Positions 38,446 through 46,114 are shown, counted from the stretch's first letter. The stretch: DNA of 46,601 bases from an uncultured Planctomycetaceae bacterium (GCA_903863885.1 CAIPEB010000381.1:1-46601); one strand, 5' to 3'. Notes: a model not told the origin generated them from the sequence alone. Made by a program: numbers and translations.

Positions 38446-39690
38446 TCAACTTCCCGGTGCCGATTGCCTTCCGCCGTCGGCCCGCCTTGCAGGATCCGGC
38501 AGATGTTCGCGGAGCTTTTCGGCCACGATCTTCGCCACAAACTCCGAGCCGACGGCGTTGTAGTGCACGATGTCGTACATGTGCGAAGCTTCTTTGGGAA
38601 CCAACCGTTCCAGATCGATCAGAAACACCGTCTGCTCGGCAGCCACGGATCGAATTGCTTCATTGAAATGAGCGAGTTCGCCTCGAAATCGATCATACGG
38701 AAAGTCCATCCCGACGACGCTCTTTTCAAACGCCCGACGCACCACGGGACTCGGCTCCGCGACGCATCGATTCGGCTGCGTCATCAGAATCGGTTCGATC
38801 CCGTACGTCCTGCACACTCTGCAGAACATCTCCAGGGAGCGCCGGTATTCACTCAGAATCTGCTTCGGATCGTACTGCAACTTGCGATTCCTGAGCGACG
38901 CCCACTCATCGCTTGCTCCGCCCTGCCCGGAAGTGCGAAAACGATCCCGGGCAGCTCGACACCGCAGGTAGATCTCCGGGAACGTCAGTTTCAGAAGGGC
39001 CTCTGCGCCTTTGATGGGCGATGCCCTGCGCAACGCGGCCAATTCCAGGGGGGAAGTCTCGACAATAATCGAACGCTGCTCACTCCTGTTCCAGTAGCTG
39101 CCCGTGTAAGTCAACGTTATCAGATCGTTGATGCATTCCATGAGAACGACCATATCGGGCCTGCGGGGCACGATCTTGCCGAGAAGGATCAGATTGCAGT
39201 GCATCGAATGATTGCCGCTGTTTCCGCCGTTGAAACTGTTCACGCGAAGCGCGGTTGTCTTCTCGAGCGAGCGACCCGCCAGATACGGAAAACGCTGGCG
39301 TTCCGGCACGAACTCGCATTCCGTGGACGAACCTCCCAGGAAGAAGATCTGCAGATCGGCGTGCTCGTGAATCTGCGACGGTTCAATAAAACCGTCCGAA
39401 TCCGTGCGAAGGCGGTATTCGCCAGGCTCCAAACCTTCGGTATCGCTGAGGTACGTCTCGGAAGGAACGTTGATCTCGTCGGAGTCTGGACGGTGTTCCT
39501 TGAGGCGGATCGATCTCGAGAGCTTCGATCGATGCGACGGGGCCGGCGCGAACATCTCCAACGCGAGTTCGCAAACAGCAAGAGATCCCGCAACGGCGAC
39601 CAGTGCGAGCAGGATTTTGCAGATCCACCCGGGCCGAAGCCGCGATAATCGCTGCGTTGGGGAACTGCGCGTTGGCGTGTTATCGGTCAT
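38446..39690 (-). CDS. SGNH/GDSL hydrolase family protein
   Basis: A 414-residue protein with one N-terminal membrane segment (ICKILLALVAVAGSLAVCEL). Block I is IFFLGGSSTECEF (catalytic Ser), then GGNSGNHSMH (block II Gly/Asn), VVLMECINDLI (block III Asn) and the block V DIVHYNAVGSEFVA (Asp-x-x-His). These hydrolases remove acyl or acetyl groups from lipids or glycans. The anchor suggests action at the outer face of the cytoplasmic membrane. The substrate is unknown. It ends the chromosomal part of the window, next to tRNA-Ser. Confidence 0.85.
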   Translation of the reverse strand: MTDNTPTRSSPTQRLSRLRPGWICKILLALVAVAGSLAVCELALEMFAPAPSHRSKLSRSIRLKEHRPDSDEINVPSETYLSDTEGLEPGEYRLRTDSDGFIEPSQIHEHADLQIFFLGGSSTECEFVPERQRFPYLAGRSLEKTTALRVNSFNGGNSGNHSMHCNLILLGKIVPRRPDMVVLMECINDLITLTYTGSYWNRSEQRSIIVETSPLELAALRRASPIKGAEALLKLTFPEIYLRCRAARDRFRTSGQGGASDEWASLRNRKLQYDPKQILSEYRRSLEMFCRVCRTYGIEPILMTQPNRCVAEPSPVVRRAFEKSVVGMDFPYDRFRGELAHFNEAIRSVAAEQTVFLIDLERLVPKEASHMYDIVHYNAVGSEFVAKIVAEKLREHLPDPARRADGGRQSAPGS

Positions 39691-39724
39691 GTTACGGCCA
39701 ATGCCCGAATGCGCAAGAGAAAAG

Positions 39725-39811
39725 CGGATGGGGAGGGATTCGAACCCCCGGTACCCTCACGGGTACAGCAGTTTTCAAGACTGCCGCCTTAGACCACTCG
39801 GCCACCCATCC
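39725..39811 (-). tRNA. tRNA-Ser (UGA)
   Basis: 87 bases on the minus strand. The acceptor stem GGATGGG pairs with CCCATCC, the discriminator is G (39725), and no CCA is encoded. The anticodon loop CTTGAAA gives UGA (39775-39777), which reads UCA. A long variable arm (TACCC, GTGA, GGGTA) and a TTCGAAT T loop fit class II tRNA-Ser. The 5' end faces the integrase gene. Confidence 0.95.
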
Positions 39812-39863
39812 GGACGTTGATAATTAACGACTTACGGCGAAGGCTACTTTTTTCGGACGGCCT

Positions 39864-39893
39864 TTTGACCCCCGATTTGACCCCCGTGACCCC
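39864..39893. repeat. GACCCC repeats between tRNA-Ser and the integrase
   Basis: TTTGACCCCCG occurs at 39864-39874 and 39876-39886, and a third, shorter copy GACCCC at 39888-39893. Short direct repeats next to an integrase gene are often arm-type binding sites of the recombinase; that is an inference here. Confidence 0.5.
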
Positions 39894-39922
39894 TTTGAGC
39901 TATCATTTCGGGAGTCAAAAGG

Positions 39923-39950
39923 ACACCCGTTCGCGGGAACGAACGAGTGT
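39923..39950. repeat. Inverted repeat upstream of the integrase gene
   Basis: ACACCCGTTCG (39923-39933) and CGAACGAGTGT (39940-39950) form an 11-base stem with one mismatch and a 6-base loop, 39 bases before the integrase ATG. It could be an operator or a hairpin in the int leader. Confidence 0.6.
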
Positions 39951-39989
39951 CGCAACACCACCCGAAACTTTGACAAGCGAGGTGATGTC

Positions 39990-41216
39990 ATGGCCAAGTC
40001 TAGCAAAGGTCGGGCGCCGAGAAAACCGCGAAAGCCGGGCGCCGACTTTCCCCTCCACATCCACGGCAGCGGCCGCTGGGCCAAGAAGGTTCGCGGCAAG
40101 CGTGTCTACTTCGGCAAAGTCGCCGACGATCCCGATGGACAGAAGGCCCTGAAGAAGTGGCTCGCCCAGCGTGACGAGTTACTCGCGGGGCACAAGCCGC
40201 GACCGGACAACAGCGGCCTGACCCTGGAACGGCTCTGCAACGAATTCCTTCATCATCGACAGCAACTTGTCGATAGCGGCGAACTGTCTCTCCGGACGTG
40301 GAAGCGGTATCAGGCCGGCTGCAAGACTCTGCTGACCGTGCTGGGACGCTCGACGCCGGCCGCGTCCGTTCGCCCGGAAGACTTCCAGCGGTTGCGCGGC
40401 GAAATGACCAAGCGATGGGGAGCCATCGCCCTGGGCGTCGAAATCCAGATGGTTCGCACCGTCTTCAAGTACGGCTACGACGCCGAGCTGCTCGACCGGC
40501 CCGTCCGCTTCGGACCCGGATTCAAGAAACCTTCCGCCAAGACTTTGCGGCAGTCTCGCATCGCCAATGGCCCCCGCATGTTCACCCGCGAGCAAATTCT
40601 GCAACTGCTGGCCCACTCGACGCCGAACATGAAGGCGATGATTCTCATGGCGATCAACGGGGGCCTGGGAAATACGGACCTGGGAACCATACCGCGAACT
40701 GCCGTGGATCTGAAAAGCGGCTGGCTTGATTTTCCGCGAGCCAAGACCGCGATTCCGCGCCGTATCCCGCTCTGGCCGGAAACCATCGCGGCAATCAACG
40801 AGACGCTCGCCACACGCCGGAAGCCCAAGGATGCGGCCGACGACTATCTGCTGTTCATCGGCAAGCGTGGCGAGAGCTACGAGGGCAACCACAAAGGCTA
40901 TCGCGTTGTCCAGGAGTTCGCCCGCATCTGCGAGAAGGCCGATATCAAAGGCCGGAGTTTCTACGATCTGCGCCGGACATTTCAGACGGTGGCCGAAGAT
41001 GCCTGCGACCTGGTTGCCGTGCAAACCATCATGGGACACGCCCCGCCCGCGAGCGACATGAGTTCGATTTATCGTCAGCGGGTCAAGGACGAGCGGCTTG
41101 AGAAGGTCGTCAACGTGGTCCGCGACTGGTTGTTCAAGGAACCACCGCAGGACGCCCGCGACGATGGTGACGAACCCCAAGACCGCGACGTGATCCCGTT
41201 CCGTATTGTAGGCTGA
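39990..41216 (+). CDS. int: Tyrosine recombinase (integrase)
   Basis: A 408-residue protein with GAGGTG before the ATG. The N-terminal arm-binding part is basic (residues 1-75). The core-binding domain is about 78-175, and the catalytic domain about 195-375. Box II is YDLRRTF (325-331; Arg present, His replaced by Tyr), the loop Lys is K252, GH is at 349-350 and the nucleophile is Y361 (SSIYRQRV). The first catalytic Arg is missing: the usual GLRxxEL reads GLGNTDL (225-231). I know the GxGN form from planctomycete integrases, which suggests a distinct but active branch. It should move the element that follows it. It stands next to tRNA-Ser and points into the element. Confidence 0.9.
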   Translation: MAKSSKGRAPRKPRKPGADFPLHIHGSGRWAKKVRGKRVYFGKVADDPDGQKALKKWLAQRDELLAGHKPRPDNSGLTLERLCNEFLHHRQQLVDSGELSLRTWKRYQAGCKTLLTVLGRSTPAASVRPEDFQRLRGEMTKRWGAIALGVEIQMVRTVFKYGYDAELLDRPVRFGPGFKKPSAKTLRQSRIANGPRMFTREQILQLLAHSTPNMKAMILMAINGGLGNTDLGTIPRTAVDLKSGWLDFPRAKTAIPRRIPLWPETIAAINETLATRRKPKDAADDYLLFIGKRGESYEGNHKGYRVVQEFARICEKADIKGRSFYDLRRTFQTVAEDACDLVAVQTIMGHAPPASDMSSIYRQRVKDERLEKVVNVVRDWLFKEPPQDARDDGDEPQDRDVIPFRIVG

Positions 41217-41251
41217 TGAACGCATCGGGTAGGCGGCTGATCCCCGCCGAA

Positions 41252-41299
41252 GGCTCCCGGCTGATCTGGAAACGCTTTCGCCAGATCGGCCGGAGAGCC
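41252..41299. repeat. Long hairpin between int and the next gene
   Basis: GGCTC and CCGGCTGATCTGG (41252-41269) pair with CCAGATCGGCCGG, A and GAGCC (41281-41299), about 18 pairs with one mismatch and one bulge around an 11-base loop. A smaller stem, GGCGG with CCGCC, lies just upstream (about 41232-41248). There is no T tract. It ends 24 bases before the next start codon, so it may limit read-through from int or control translation. Confidence 0.65.
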
Positions 41300-41322
41300 G
41301 CCCGAAGAAAGGAAAGCGAAAC

Positions 41323-41862
41323 ATGGCAAAGAAACGTACCAAGCAAGCGCCGGCATTGAAACGAGAAATCGTCGACACCGGAATCGGTGCAAACCTTAGG
41401 GTCCGCGACGAACAAGACAATGTCGTCTTCGAGTTCAACATTGACCTGCTCAGTGACTTTGAGAACTGCGACATCGTCGCCATCTGCGCGGAGACAATGG
41501 CAGCGGGACAATCGATTGCCTCGACACTTGCTCTCTGCACACTGAAAGCGTTGGAGGGCGGTAACGCCAACGGCGCCGCCCTTTTTGCGTATCGCCTCGG
41601 ACTGGTCACGCAACGGAATAGGCAGTTACCGTACGAACCGGATGCAAAACGAGGCAAACTATTACGACCTGGCCAGCGGAGAGACAAGAGGTCCATCACC
41701 GAGAAACAACTGCGTTTTGTTGTCGAATGTTATCGAAAGTACATCGACGCTGGCGAGACTAAAAACCGAGCGTCTGTCAAAACGAAGGAAGCGTTGCAGA
41801 AGCACCACGGGGTATCCTTGTCGGCAAAGCAGATCGGCAGGATTTGCGAGGTACGACGCTAG
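41323..41862 (+). CDS. Element protein of unknown function, possible DNA-binding tail
   Basis: A 179-residue protein with AAAGGA before the ATG. The N-terminal half (FEFNIDLLSDFENCDIVAICAE, then STLALCTLKALEGG) looks globular. The C-terminal 60 residues are basic and end in KTKEALQKHHGVSLSAKQIGRICEVRR, which has the rhythm of a helix-turn-helix. I do not recognise the family. Its stop codon lies inside the first of two 22-base palindromes, so the following regulatory region begins within this gene. It could be the element's repressor, but that is inference from place and charge only. Confidence 0.65.
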   Translation: MAKKRTKQAPALKREIVDTGIGANLRVRDEQDNVVFEFNIDLLSDFENCDIVAICAETMAAGQSIASTLALCTLKALEGGNANGAALFAYRLGLVTQRNRQLPYEPDAKRGKLLRPGQRRDKRSITEKQLRFVVECYRKYIDAGETKNRASVKTKEALQKHHGVSLSAKQIGRICEVRR

Positions 41863-41933
41863 ACATATTCGATTGTGTCCATGTCATACCAACAATTCCA
41901 CGAAAATAAGTTGGACACAATCGATTATGTCCA
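41860..41933. promoter_or_regulatory. Twin 22-base palindromic operators
   Basis: Site 1 is 41860-41881 and site 2 is 41912-41933. Each is two facing half-sites of the form TGGACAyAATC; site 2 matches itself at 10 of 11 pairs, and site 1 matches the reverse of site 2 at 20 of 22 bases. The site starts are exactly 52 bases apart, about five helical turns, so proteins bound to both would lie on the same face. TTGGAC at 41911-41916 could serve as a -35 with its spacer filled by site 2. It precedes the excisionase-like gene. Confidence 0.75.
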
Positions 41934-41951
41934 ATACAGCTTAATTGTTCA

Positions 41952-42000
41952 TCTCACTTAGCTCTGTATCTTCTCACTAGTGCCTGTTAGTTGTCACTAG
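41952..42000. repeat. Direct repeats with a 20-base period before the xis-like gene
   Basis: TCTCACTTA (41952), TCTCACTAG (41972) and TGTCACTAG (41992) start exactly 20 bases apart, about two helical turns. The region is richer in A and T than its surroundings and ends 10 bases before the ATG at 42011. They may bind the small HTH protein encoded next. Confidence 0.55.
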
Positions 42001-42010
42001 CGAGAGAAAC

Positions 42011-42262
42011 ATGAGCATCAAACGAACAAAGCTGACGCCTCCCATGATTGCCCGCCGCTGGGGCACTGGGGTAGACAAAGTTCGCACGTTTATCCGCTCT
42101 GGAGAGCTCCGAGCTACCAATCTTTCGCTCGGAAGCGAACGGCCTAGATTCGTCGTCGATTTGGACGACCTCGCTGCTTTTGAGAAAAGCCGCGAGGTTC
42201 CTTCTCCCGCACCAGAAACGGTGCGTCAGCCGTCGCGATCTTCTATCCCTCAATACGTCTGA
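42011..42262 (+). CDS. Excisionase/AlpA-type small HTH protein
   Basis: An 83-residue protein. KLTPPMIARRWGTGVDKVRTFIRSGELRATNLS is the winged helix-turn-helix of the MerR-like excisionase family, followed by the wing RPRFVVDLDDLAAFEKSREV. A short Pro/Ser-rich tail ends it. Such proteins bend DNA for excision or activate the int gene. It lies downstream of two sets of repeated sites that are good candidates for its own or a repressor's targets. The ribosome site is weak (GAGAG). Confidence 0.85.
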   Translation: MSIKRTKLTPPMIARRWGTGVDKVRTFIRSGELRATNLSLGSERPRFVVDLDDLAAFEKSREVPSPAPETVRQPSRSSIPQYV

Positions 42263-42274
42263 TCCCACGAAAAT

Positions 42275-42311
42275 AGCCGGCTGGGAATGCGTGCCTGCGA
42301 CCCAACCGGCT
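42275..42311. repeat. Inverted repeat between the xis-like gene and the next gene
   Basis: AGCCGGCTGGG (42275-42285) and CCCAACCGGCT (42301-42311) form an 11-base stem with one mismatch and a 15-base loop. AAAGGAG of the next gene starts two bases later (42313), so the stem could expose or hide that ribosome site. Confidence 0.55.
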
Positions 42312-42329
42312 TAAAGGAGTCTTCTCGAC

Positions 42330-42602
42330 ATGAAGTCTACAGCCGAACCGTCGAACAGTCCACGTCTTCCATCCGCACAGATGGCAGTCAATTTCTCCAC
42401 GTGGAAAGCGGCCGTCGAACTCACTCTCGTCCAAGCCAGCATCACTCCGACAAGCAGCGATGAGTGGTCGGCCTTCTGGTGGCACGCCTGGCGTCCAGCA
42501 TCCAGGAAGTGGCGAACGCTTCTCCACGACGGCGGCAGCGAGGCTTTCCGTAGGCTCCGTGAAGTGTGGGACCAGACGAGGGAGCGGAGGGCCGACGCGT
42601 GA
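42330..42602 (+). CDS. Small element protein of unknown function
   Basis: A 90-residue protein with AAAGGAG 10 bases before the ATG. It has tryptophan-rich helices: STWKAAVELTLVQAS, EWSAFWWHAWRPASRKW and FRRLREVWDQTRERR. No family is recognised. Its stop overlaps the GTG start of the Toprim gene by 4 bases (GTGA), so the two are translationally coupled and may work together. The helical, basic C-terminus would suit a protein or DNA contact. Confidence 0.65.
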   Translation: MKSTAEPSNSPRLPSAQMAVNFSTWKAAVELTLVQASITPTSSDEWSAFWWHAWRPASRKWRTLLHDGGSEAFRRLREVWDQTRERRADA

Positions 42603-43558
42603 GCACGACAATTCGATCACATGGTTTTCAGAAAGCGACTCGCACCTTAATCAGCCACGCGGCGAGCATCCTCGAGGAACTCGCCCCGATGTCGCTCCGC
42701 GGGCTTCACTACCAGATGATTTCACGTGGCGTCTACGCGAACACGCAGGCCAATTACGCAAAGCTGGGCCGGGCGATGACGCGGGCACGCGAGGCCGGCC
42801 AGATCCGCTGGAACTGGATCGTAGACAACATTCGGCAAACGTCGAAGCCGGCAAGCTGGACGGGATTGCAGGACTACGCCGAGACGGTGCGCGAGTGTTA
42901 CCGCAAAGACTTCTGGGCGCGTATGCCCGATCACGTCGAAGTCTTCGTCGAAAAAGACGCGATGGCGGCGACATTGCAGCCGGCGACACAAAACAACGAC
43001 GTCGCGTTGCACGTGATACGCGGCTACATCTCGACGAGCTATTGCTACTCCGTGGCAAGTCAGTGGAGAGAGATCGACAAACCCATCTACTGCTACTACC
43101 TCGGCGACTGGGACCCGTCCGGATTGGATCTTGAACGTAGTCTGCGCGAGAAGCTGCAACTCTACAGCGGGCGACGTTGCATTGACGACCAGAGATTCAC
43201 CGATTCCCGCGACGACGACGAGGACATGGTCGGCGACTTCGGTGGACTGTTCTGGCCGCCAAACGCAAAGTTCACCTGGAAACGGCTGGCAATCGTTCCC
43301 GACGACTTCAGTGAGTTCGACTTGATCTGTCTCCCTGCCAAGAAGACGGATATGCGGGCCGCCAACTTCATCCGAAGGCACGGTAACAAGTGTGCGGAAC
43401 TGGACGCGGTCCCGCCGAACGTGCTGCGATCCCGTGTCGAAGACGCGATCAACGAGCACATCAACGCGGAAGAATGGAACCGGCTGTTGCAGGTCGAAGC
43501 CGCAGAACGCGAGACGTTTTCCAACTTCATCGACAAGCTGCCGACGGAACGAATCTAG
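42599..43558 (+). CDS. Topoisomerase VI-A/Spo11-like protein (Mini-A-like)
   Basis: A 319-residue protein with a GTG start, GGAGG 8 bases upstream, overlapping the previous stop. Residues about 12-82 form the winged-helix (CAP-like) domain with MSLRGLHYQM, which matches the family's R-x-x-(F/H)-Y motif; Y38 would be the DNA-cutting tyrosine. Residues about 110-180 are the Toprim domain: EVFVEKDAM (E118) and YYLGDWDPSG (D170, D172), which bind magnesium. Topo VI normally needs a GHKL ATPase B subunit; none is in the window. Stand-alone A-like proteins (Mini-A) are known from viruses and plasmids. It probably nicks or cuts DNA during element replication or transfer; the activity is inferred. 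Confidence 0.8.
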   Translation: MSTTIRSHGFQKATRTLISHAASILEELAPMSLRGLHYQMISRGVYANTQANYAKLGRAMTRAREAGQIRWNWIVDNIRQTSKPASWTGLQDYAETVRECYRKDFWARMPDHVEVFVEKDAMAATLQPATQNNDVALHVIRGYISTSYCYSVASQWREIDKPIYCYYLGDWDPSGLDLERSLREKLQLYSGRRCIDDQRFTDSRDDDEDMVGDFGGLFWPPNAKFTWKRLAIVPDDFSEFDLICLPAKKTDMRAANFIRRHGNKCAELDAVPPNVLRSRVEDAINEHINAEEWNRLLQVEAAERETFSNFIDKLPTERI

Positions 43559-43593
43559 CTTCACTTTTAATATCGGACTGACGGATCGACCAC

Positions 43594-43809
43594 ATGAGCA
43601 CCGCGAATCCACAAATAACGCCACCGGAAGATGACCGCCTCACCCACTGTGCCGACTGCGGTCGTCCCTTCAGACCTGGGCGCCAGACGTGGCCGCTGGC
43701 GGGCCCTGGTTCAATTGTGGCAGCCCAAGGTCTGGGCGACATCGTGTGCTTGACACGTCGGCACAAACGAGGGTCAGACCGTTGCACGACAAGGAAGGTA
43801 GCATCGTGA
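43594..43809 (+). CDS. Small Cys-containing element protein
   Basis: A 71-residue protein with HCADCGRPFRPGRQTWPL and a later Cys in DIVCLTRR and SDRCTTRK. The first CxxC and the two late Cys could form a small zinc ribbon. Its stop overlaps the GTG start of the primase-helicase by 4 bases (GTGA), so translation is coupled. The ribosome site for this gene itself is weak. It may be an adaptor of the replication proteins; this is a guess from position. Confidence 0.6.
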   Translation: MSTANPQITPPEDDRLTHCADCGRPFRPGRQTWPLAGPGSIVAAQGLGDIVCLTRRHKRGSDRCTTRKVAS

Positions 43810-46112
43810 CAACAGACACCGTTGAACGGCTAAAGAAACTTCATCGCGACCAGGCGGAACGTGATCAACGTATCGCAGAAATCCGAAGGTCGCTTGAGTT
43901 GCTCCACCAGGCCGGAGACGTGTTCGAGATCCGAGCATTGCACGTCGGACGCGTTAAGACGGTCTCCGGCTACTTCGACAAGGCCGAGATCGCCGCAGCG
44001 GCCGCGTATGAAGTCGATCGGCGAAAATCAATCGGCGTCTATGTGACACTCAATCCCTGCAACCCGGCGTTACTGTCGCGAGCGAACAACCGGGCGATCG
44101 ACTGGCCAAAATCAACGACTACCGACGCCGAGATCGTGCGGCGACGTTGGTTGTTCATCGACATTGACCCCGACAGGCCAAGCGGCATCGGTAGCACGGA
44201 CGTTGAGAAACAGACCGCCCGAACCCTCGCGGCCGACATCGAGGAAACGCTCCGCGGCCGTGGCTGGCCGTTCCCGCTGGTGGTCGACTCCGGCAACGGG
44301 TGTTATCTACTCTATCGTGTCGACCTGCCGAACGACGAGCCAACGACCGCGATGCTCAAGCGATTCTATGCCGGTCTCGGTTCGCTTCTCAGCTACGATC
44401 CAGGGAAGCCGCACAGCAAGCTGGACGTCAGCGTCTTCAATGCGGCCCGCATCCTGCGTATCGGCGGAACGCTCAACCGCAAGGGCGACTCGACAGCGGA
44501 CAGGCCGCACCGCCTGTGCGTTTATCACGACCCAGACCCCGATTGTCCGGTTGATCTGGTTCCCGTCGAGTTTATCGCCGACGTTGCCAACCTGGTTGAG
44601 CAAAAGCCGGCACCTGGCAGTCAGGCCGCGAACGCCGGCAATGGTCGAACCAAGCGGCGAAATGGTTTCGATCTTCGGCGGCTTAACGTGCCGAGATACC
44701 TGGACCACTACCGCGTACCGCACAAGACGAAAGACGTCGACGGAGGAACCGCGTACCTGGTGCGTTGTCCGCACGACCAGAACCACGGCGGCAACGGCGA
44801 GACGGCCGTCTATCAGGCCAGCGACGGGCAACTGACGTTCGAGTGCAAACACAATTCCTGCAACGGGCGACGTTGGGCAGACTTCCGAGACGCTATCGGC
44901 CTTCCCTTTCCCGAACACTACGACGGCGGTTCACATCGCACCAACGGTCAGCAGACGCACGCGAACGGAAAGCACGACTCGACAGACCAGGATGCCGACC
45001 AGAAGCCGACAGGCGACGAGCCAGAGCCGGAGAAACCGCGATTCACCAACGTCGTCGATTCCGCCGCGTTGCTCGCAATGGACCTGCGTTCGAGTTTTGC
45101 AGTAAAGCGAGTCCTTGTATCCGGGCAACCGTGCGTTGTCGGTGGACGATCGAAGACGCTGAAAACGTCCATCACGGCCGACATGGTTATCAGTCTCGGC
45201 ACCGGCACGCCGTTTCTCGGCGAGTTCGAGACGCAGCGGCAGCGTGTCGTATTTCTGTCGAGTGAGTCCGGAGTGTCCGCGATCCGCGAGACGGCCGTCA
45301 GAATCGCCAAGGCGAAGAATGTGCAACTCGCAGATGCAGCGGTCTTGTGGGGCTTCTCGGTCCCGCAGCTGTCGCGTCACGACCACTTGCAGGCGTTGGC
45401 CGATCTGATCGTTGAGAAGTCCATCGACGTCATCGTGGTCGATCCGCTTTACCTCGCACTGCTGACGCCGGAACTAGCGAACGCTGCCGGCAATCTGTTC
45501 GCGATGGGAGCCGCACTGGGCCCGCTGTCGGAGATCGGCCAGGCGACGGGAGCAACGCTGGTCGTCCTGCACCACTTTCGCAAGTCCGGTGCAATCGACC
45601 AGGACGAACCGGCAGGGCTCGAGGAACTGGCACAAGCGGGCGTCGCCGAATGGGCACGGCAATGGGTATTGCTGCAACGCCGGCAACCGTATCAGGCCGA
45701 CGGCATACACAAGCTGTGGATGCGTTGCGGCGGATCCGCGGGCCATGCCGGGTTGTACGCGGTGGACGTGGACGAAGGCGTCTACGACCCCGACCAGCAC
45801 GACGGCCGTCATTGGGACGTGACCGTCAGCACTAGCACCAACGCCAAGGCCGAAGTCGAACGAGAGAAGCAAGACCGCAAGGCAAGACAGATGGAACTGC
45901 GGGACGCCGACGACAGGCGGAAAGTCTTGGAAGCGATCCGCCGACTGCCTGACGGAGACACCATGACGGGCATCGCTTCGCTGTCCGGACTGAACGGAAT
46001 TCGGACCGCAACGGCTATCCGAACACTTCTCGGCGACGGCCTGATCGAGCCTTGCGAGTTCAAGAAACACACTCGTCTGGAAAGCGGCTACCGATGCAAG
46101 CAAACGTCCTAG
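43806..46112 (+). CDS. Primase-helicase fusion (AEP primase, zinc ribbon, RecA-like ATPase)
   Basis: A 768-residue protein; the GTG at 43806 has AAGGAAGG upstream and overlaps the previous stop. Residues about 40-260 are an archaeo-eukaryotic primase: WLFIDIDPDR (D119, D121) and ARILRIGGTLNRKG. The second motif, usually SGNGxHLLY, is SGNGCYLLY (162-170), with Tyr for His. Residues about 320-365 form a zinc ribbon (CPHDQNHGG, ECKHNSC). Residues about 430-600 are a RepA/DnaB-like ATPase: Walker A GGRSKTLKTS, Walker B VIVVDP, VVLHHFRK. It would start replication of the element at the iteron block that follows 3 bases later. The C-terminus (GIASLSGLNGIRTATAIRTL) looks like a winged helix. Confidence 0.85.
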   Translation: MTTDTVERLKKLHRDQAERDQRIAEIRRSLELLHQAGDVFEIRALHVGRVKTVSGYFDKAEIAAAAAYEVDRRKSIGVYVTLNPCNPALLSRANNRAIDWPKSTTTDAEIVRRRWLFIDIDPDRPSGIGSTDVEKQTARTLAADIEETLRGRGWPFPLVVDSGNGCYLLYRVDLPNDEPTTAMLKRFYAGLGSLLSYDPGKPHSKLDVSVFNAARILRIGGTLNRKGDSTADRPHRLCVYHDPDPDCPVDLVPVEFIADVANLVEQKPAPGSQAANAGNGRTKRRNGFDLRRLNVPRYLDHYRVPHKTKDVDGGTAYLVRCPHDQNHGGNGETAVYQASDGQLTFECKHNSCNGRRWADFRDAIGLPFPEHYDGGSHRTNGQQTHANGKHDSTDQDADQKPTGDEPEPEKPRFTNVVDSAALLAMDLRSSFAVKRVLVSGQPCVVGGRSKTLKTSITADMVISLGTGTPFLGEFETQRQRVVFLSSESGVSAIRETAVRIAKAKNVQLADAAVLWGFSVPQLSRHDHLQALADLIVEKSIDVIVVDPLYLALLTPELANAAGNLFAMGAALGPLSEIGQATGATLVVLHHFRKSGAIDQDEPAGLEELAQAGVAEWARQWVLLQRRQPYQADGIHKLWMRCGGSAGHAGLYAVDVDEGVYDPDQHDGRHWDVTVSTSTNAKAEVEREKQDRKARQMELRDADDRRKVLEAIRRLPDGDTMTGIASLSGLNGIRTATAIRTLLGDGLIEPCEFKKHTRLESGYRCKQTS

Positions 46113-46114
46113 TG

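Noticed and set aside
40179-41699. Minus-strand open frame across the integrase and the next gene
   Set aside because: The integrase motifs on the plus strand are clear, and the minus frame crosses two plus-strand genes without any signal of its own.
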